Shown here in pieces: positions 6,605 through 9,157 of a DNA stretch of 9,157 nt. The position numbers were made by a program, and so were the translations under genes. The notes under the pieces are model-generated. The model was given only the letters and a program-made list of their open reading frames with translations, was not told where the DNA came from and did not search any database. The number at the start of each line of letters is the position of its first letter. The first letter of the stretch is position 1. Source of the stretch: Acetobacteraceae bacterium (GTDB taxonomy: Bacteria > Pseudomonadota > Alphaproteobacteria > Acetobacterales > Acetobacteraceae); the NCBI GenBank assembly GCA_027340195.1, contig DAHWNE010000303.1:1-9157 (forward strand). Direction: 5' to 3'.

Positions 6605-7264
6605 ATGCCGCTGATCTCCCGTCGCGCCGTGCTGGGCGCGAGCGCGCTGGCCGCCGGCGCCGCCATGCTGCCCGAGGCCCATGCCGCCGCGCCGCTGCGG
6701 CTGCGTTTCAAGCTGCACGCCTGGTTCTTCTCGCACGAGGCGCATATCAGCCCGCCGGTCGATCCGCAGGTGTTCGAGGTGGATCCCCACGCGCCGGCGG
6801 CGGTGGGGCCGCAGGGCATCCGCCATGTGGCCGGGTTCCGGCCGGCGCTGTTCTTCGGGCCGCATGACGTCGGGGTCTATAACGCGCTCGGCACGCCGCT
6901 TGGCTTCACCCTGGCGGAGTGGTTCGCCGCCTTCGGGCTGGTCAGCATCGCCCGCGCCGGCGCCGGCTCGCGGGTGGCATGCCGGTTCCGCCATCTGCGC
7001 CCGAACGGGGTGTACAGCCTGTTCGAGAACCATTTCGATCAGAAACCGGTGGGGTTCACCCCACTGGACGGCACGGGGACCCGCAACAATTTCATCGCCG
7101 ACGCGAACGGACAGGCCGCCATCGTGGTGGAGACCCCGGCGCCGACGACCCACGAAAACGCCGTGCTGCTGGTGTATCACAGCGACAACCGCAGCCACGG
7201 CATGGAGCGTGGCGAGCCGGGCGTGACCGCCCATCACCAGTTGATCGCCCGCCTACCCGCCTGA
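6605..7264 (+). CDS. Tat-exported His-rich protein of unknown function
   Basis: A 219-residue protein I cannot assign to a named family. It starts with a twin-arginine type signal peptide: SRRAVLG (5-11), hydrophobic ASALAAGAAML (12-22) and a likely cut after AHA at residue 27, giving a periplasmic protein of about 192 residues. The mature part has 13 histidines and one cysteine (C126). It looks beta-rich and contains GFTLAEWFAAFG (100-111), LRPNGVYSLFENHF (131-144), LDGTGTRNNFIADANG (154-169) and YHSDNRSHG (191-199) near the C-terminus, motifs I recall in uncharacterised secreted proteins. The spread of histidines hints at metal binding; this is inference. A Tat signal would fit export after folding or cofactor loading. 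It sits 30 bp after DoxX with ribosome site AAAGGA at 6591-6596, in the same apparent operon as the MNIO enzyme, so it is a candidate partner or substrate. Confidence 0.8.
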   Translation: MPLISRRAVLGASALAAGAAMLPEAHAAAPLRLRFKLHAWFFSHEAHISPPVDPQVFEVDPHAPAAVGPQGIRHVAGFRPALFFGPHDVGVYNALGTPLGFTLAEWFAAFGLVSIARAGAGSRVACRFRHLRPNGVYSLFENHFDQKPVGFTPLDGTGTRNNFIADANGQAAIVVETPAPTTHENAVLLVYHSDNRSHGMERGEPGVTAHHQLIARLPA

Positions 7265-7307
7265 AATCCGCATCCGAACGGCCGCGCGCCGCCACCGGGA
7301 GAGTGCC

Positions 7308-8684
7308 GTGCCCGCCTCCGCCCGCCTTGGTCACCTGCCCTGGTCGCGGTTCCACACCGTCCTGGTGCTGCTGTTCGGCCTCGGCTGGGCGATGGATGCG
7401 TTCGAGGTGACCCTGATCGGCACCGTGCTGGGCGAGCTGCGGGCCGAGTTCGGCCTCGGCGCGGACGCGATGTCGCTGCTGCTCGGCGCCTGGTTCGCCG
7501 GGCTGATGCTGGGCGCGGTCGGCTTCGGCGTGCTGGCCGACCGGCACGGACGGCGGCGCGTGTTCCTGGCCAGCCTGGTGCTGTATGGCCTCAGCACCAT
7601 GGTCGCCGCCGTCGCGCCCGGGCTGTGGGCGTTGCTGGCGCTGCGGTTCCTGGCCGGCATCGGGGTGGGGGCGGAATATTCCGCGATCAACGCCGCGATC
7701 GCCGAGCTGGTGCCCTCCGCGGCGCGCGGGCGAGCCTCGGCGATCGTGCTGAACTTCTGGCCGGTCGGCTCGCTGGTGGCCTCGCTGCTGGCGTGGCTGG
7801 TGCTGTCGGCGCTGCCGCCGGACCTCGGCTGGCGGGTGGTGTTCGGGTTAGGCGGGTTGATCGCGCTGTCGGCCGCCTGGCTGCGCCGGCATCTGCCGGA
7901 AAGCCCGCGCTGGCTGGAGGCGAACGGCCAGACCGAGGCCGCCTCCGCCCTGGTGGCTTGGATCGAGGCCGGGCTGACCCGCCTGCCGCCGGTCGCACCG
8001 CCCCCGATCCGTCCGCGCGCGCGACGCCAAGCCTGGGCCTTCGCCACCCTGGCGCGACGCTATCCGGGCCGGCTGGCGCTCGGGATGCTGCTCGATTTCG
8101 CCGAGGCGTCAGGCTATTATGGGTTGTTCGCGTTCCTGCCGCTGGTGGTGCTGCCGGCGCTGCACCTGGCCCCGGCGCGGCTGCCGCTGTTCTATCTGGC
8201 CGGCAGCCTGGGCGCGCTGGCCGGCGGCGTGGCCGCGGCGCTGCTGCTGGACCGCTGGGGACGACATCGGACCGTGGGCATGTTCTATCTGGCGACCGCG
8301 CTCGGCACGCTGGGCTTCGCCGCCGCCACCGGGCTCGGCGCGGGGGCGATCATGCTCGGCTTCGCCCTGGTGAACCTGCTGGCGACGGGCAGCTGGATCG
8401 CGGCCTACCCGACGTTCTCCGAACTGTTCCCCACCTCGCTGCGGGCGAGCGGGGTCGGCGCCTCGGTGGCGTTCGGGCGGTTGGGGGCGATCGCCTCGCC
8501 GTTCCTGGTGGGCTGGGCGGGGGCGCATTCCATGGCGCTGGCGCTGGGGGTGCTGGCCGGGTTCTGGGCGCTGGGCGCAGCCGTCATCGCGGTCTGGCAC
8601 CGGATCGGCGGCATCGAGGCGCGTGGGCTGGCGCTGGAGACGATCGCGCCGGAGACAGCCACCCCAGAGATCGCCGGTGCCTGA
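7308..8684 (+). CDS. MFS transporter (sugar porter / metabolite:H+ symporter type)
   Basis: A 458-residue major facilitator protein with about 12 predicted membrane helices in two halves, separated by a cytoplasmic loop at about 203-245. Landmarks are D30 in the first helix (GWAMDAFEVTLIG), loop 2-3 motif GVLADRHGRRR (74-84), RFLAGIGVGAEYSAINAAIAE (113-133) and PESPRW (197-202) after helix 6, which place it in the PF00083-like group near aromatic acid:H+ and other organic acid symporters. The second half repeats the loop motif as LLLDRWGRHR. The start is GTG 7308, with GGGAGAG at 7297-7303. It begins 43 bp after the exported protein and overlaps the next gene by 8 bp, so it is probably in the same transcript. 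Substrate is not readable: a metabolite, aromatic acid or siderophore-like molecule are all possible. The D/E in helix 1 suggests proton coupling. Confidence 0.88.
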   Translation: MPASARLGHLPWSRFHTVLVLLFGLGWAMDAFEVTLIGTVLGELRAEFGLGADAMSLLLGAWFAGLMLGAVGFGVLADRHGRRRVFLASLVLYGLSTMVAAVAPGLWALLALRFLAGIGVGAEYSAINAAIAELVPSAARGRASAIVLNFWPVGSLVASLLAWLVLSALPPDLGWRVVFGLGGLIALSAAWLRRHLPESPRWLEANGQTEAASALVAWIEAGLTRLPPVAPPPIRPRARRQAWAFATLARRYPGRLALGMLLDFAEASGYYGLFAFLPLVVLPALHLAPARLPLFYLAGSLGALAGGVAAALLLDRWGRHRTVGMFYLATALGTLGFAAATGLGAGAIMLGFALVNLLATGSWIAAYPTFSELFPTSLRASGVGASVAFGRLGAIASPFLVGWAGAHSMALALGVLAGFWALGAAVIAVWHRIGGIEARGLALETIAPETATPEIAGA

Positions 8685-9157
8685 CGGGGTTTCCCTGGCG
8701 CCCGCCACGGCGGAACGCTGCATCGTCACCGACGATCCGGTGCTGATCTTCGGTGGCTGCTACAGCAATCTGCAGGCCACCAGGGCGCTGCTGGCGGCGG
8801 CGGAGCGCTGGCGGATTCCGCCGGAGCGGATGATCTGCACCGGCGACGTGATCGCCTATGGCGCCGACCCGGCGGCCACGCTGGCGCTGATCCGCGACGC
8901 CGGGATCACCACCGTGATGGGCAATTGCGAGGAATCCCTCGCCGCCCAGGCCGGGGATTGCGGCTGCGGCTTCGCCCCCGGCTCCACCTGCGAACTTCTG
9001 TCGGCAGCCTGGTTCACCCATGCCTCGCGCCGGGTGAGTCCTGCGGACCGGCATTGGATGGGGGCGCTGCCGCGGCGCATCACGCTGCTGCTGGCGGGGC
9101 TGCGGCTGGCGGTGGTGCATGGCGCGCCGAGCCGGATCAACCGGTTCGTGTTCGACT
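8677..9157 (+). CDS. Metallophosphoesterase-family protein, 5' part, cut by window edge
   Basis: From GTG 8677 the frame is open for 160 codons to the right edge. The residues fit a YfcE/Ap4A-type calcineurin-like phosphoesterase: PVLIFGGCYSNLQAT (21-35) at motif I, ICTGDVIAYGADP (53-65) with the GD metal aspartate, VMGNCEESL (80-88) as the GNHE-type motif and VVHGAPS (146-152) as a later metal His. Motif I normally reads DxHGN, but here it is GGCYSN, so the first Asp and His ligands are missing. GNHE is also GNCE. A CGCGF stretch lies at 95-99. This may be a family variant with altered metal binding. The start overlaps the MFS stop by 8 bp (8677-8684) with only a weak ribosome site, indicating translational coupling; a later GTG before LIFGG is possible. 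The C-terminus lies beyond the window. Confidence 0.75.
   Translation, partial: MPDGVSLAPATAERCIVTDDPVLIFGGCYSNLQATRALLAAAERWRIPPERMICTGDVIAYGADPAATLALIRDAGITTVMGNCEESLAAQAGDCGCGFAPGSTCELLSAAWFTHASRRVSPADRHWMGALPRRITLLLAGLRLAVVHGAPSRINRFVFD

Noticed and set aside
4977..7237. Two long minus-strand frames (4977-6230 and 5975-7237) opposite DUF692, DoxX and the exported protein
   Set aside because: Both lack recognisable motifs and mirror well-supported genes on the plus strand.
1..9157. CRISPR array, tRNA, rRNA, insertion sequence or attachment site
   Set aside because: No regularly spaced repeats, cloverleaf, transposase or terminal repeats were found; intergenic gaps are all under 120 bp.

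Overview
This 9.2 kb window is GC-rich (about 70% by eye) and densely coding. Every confident gene shows the strong third-position GC bias typical of such genomes, and this creates long antisense shadow frames. Gene content and control signals point to an alphaproteobacterium, probably Rhodospirillales/Acetobacteraceae-like: a PetP/PetR-type MarR plus response-regulator pair beside a branched-chain aminotransferase gene, and an extracytoplasmic-function (ECF) sigma-type promoter before a DUF692-DoxX pair. The taxonomic placement is inference.

Left part (1-727, minus strand): the first 27 codons of a response regulator (petR-like) lie just downstream of a MarR-family regulator (petP-like), as one minus-strand operon. 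A 113-bp divergent region separates them from a plus-strand PheA/TfdB-type FAD-dependent aromatic monooxygenase (728-2311). Its position suggests it is an accessory gene set between petP and ilvE.

Middle (2312-5175, plus strand): a promoter with a 17-bp inverted repeat over its -10 element drives a class IV branched-chain amino acid aminotransferase (ilvE). It is followed by an SMP-30/gluconolactonase-like lactonase and an HMG-CoA lyase-family enzyme whose start and stop codons overlap (ATGA). Aminotransferase and lyase together suggest leucine or branched-chain acid catabolism. The role of the lactonase is unclear.

Right part (5176-9157, plus strand): a probable ECF-type promoter (GTAACC, 16 nt, CGTA) precedes an operon-like run. 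It comprises a DUF692/MNIO enzyme (multinuclear iron oxidase family, BufB/MbnB/TglH relatives), a DoxX membrane protein overlapping it by ATGA, a Tat-exported His-rich protein of unknown function, an MFS transporter, and the 5' part of a metallophosphoesterase-family gene overlapping the MFS stop. The usual small Cys-rich precursor (DUF2282/BufA) and the DUF2063 partner are absent from this locus. The MNIO enzyme here may therefore act on a precursor encoded elsewhere, or on an unconventional substrate such as the exported protein next to it. This is the most interesting part of the window.

No tRNA, rRNA, CRISPR array, insertion sequence or convincing intrinsic terminator was seen. No gene-free stretch exceeds 120 bp.
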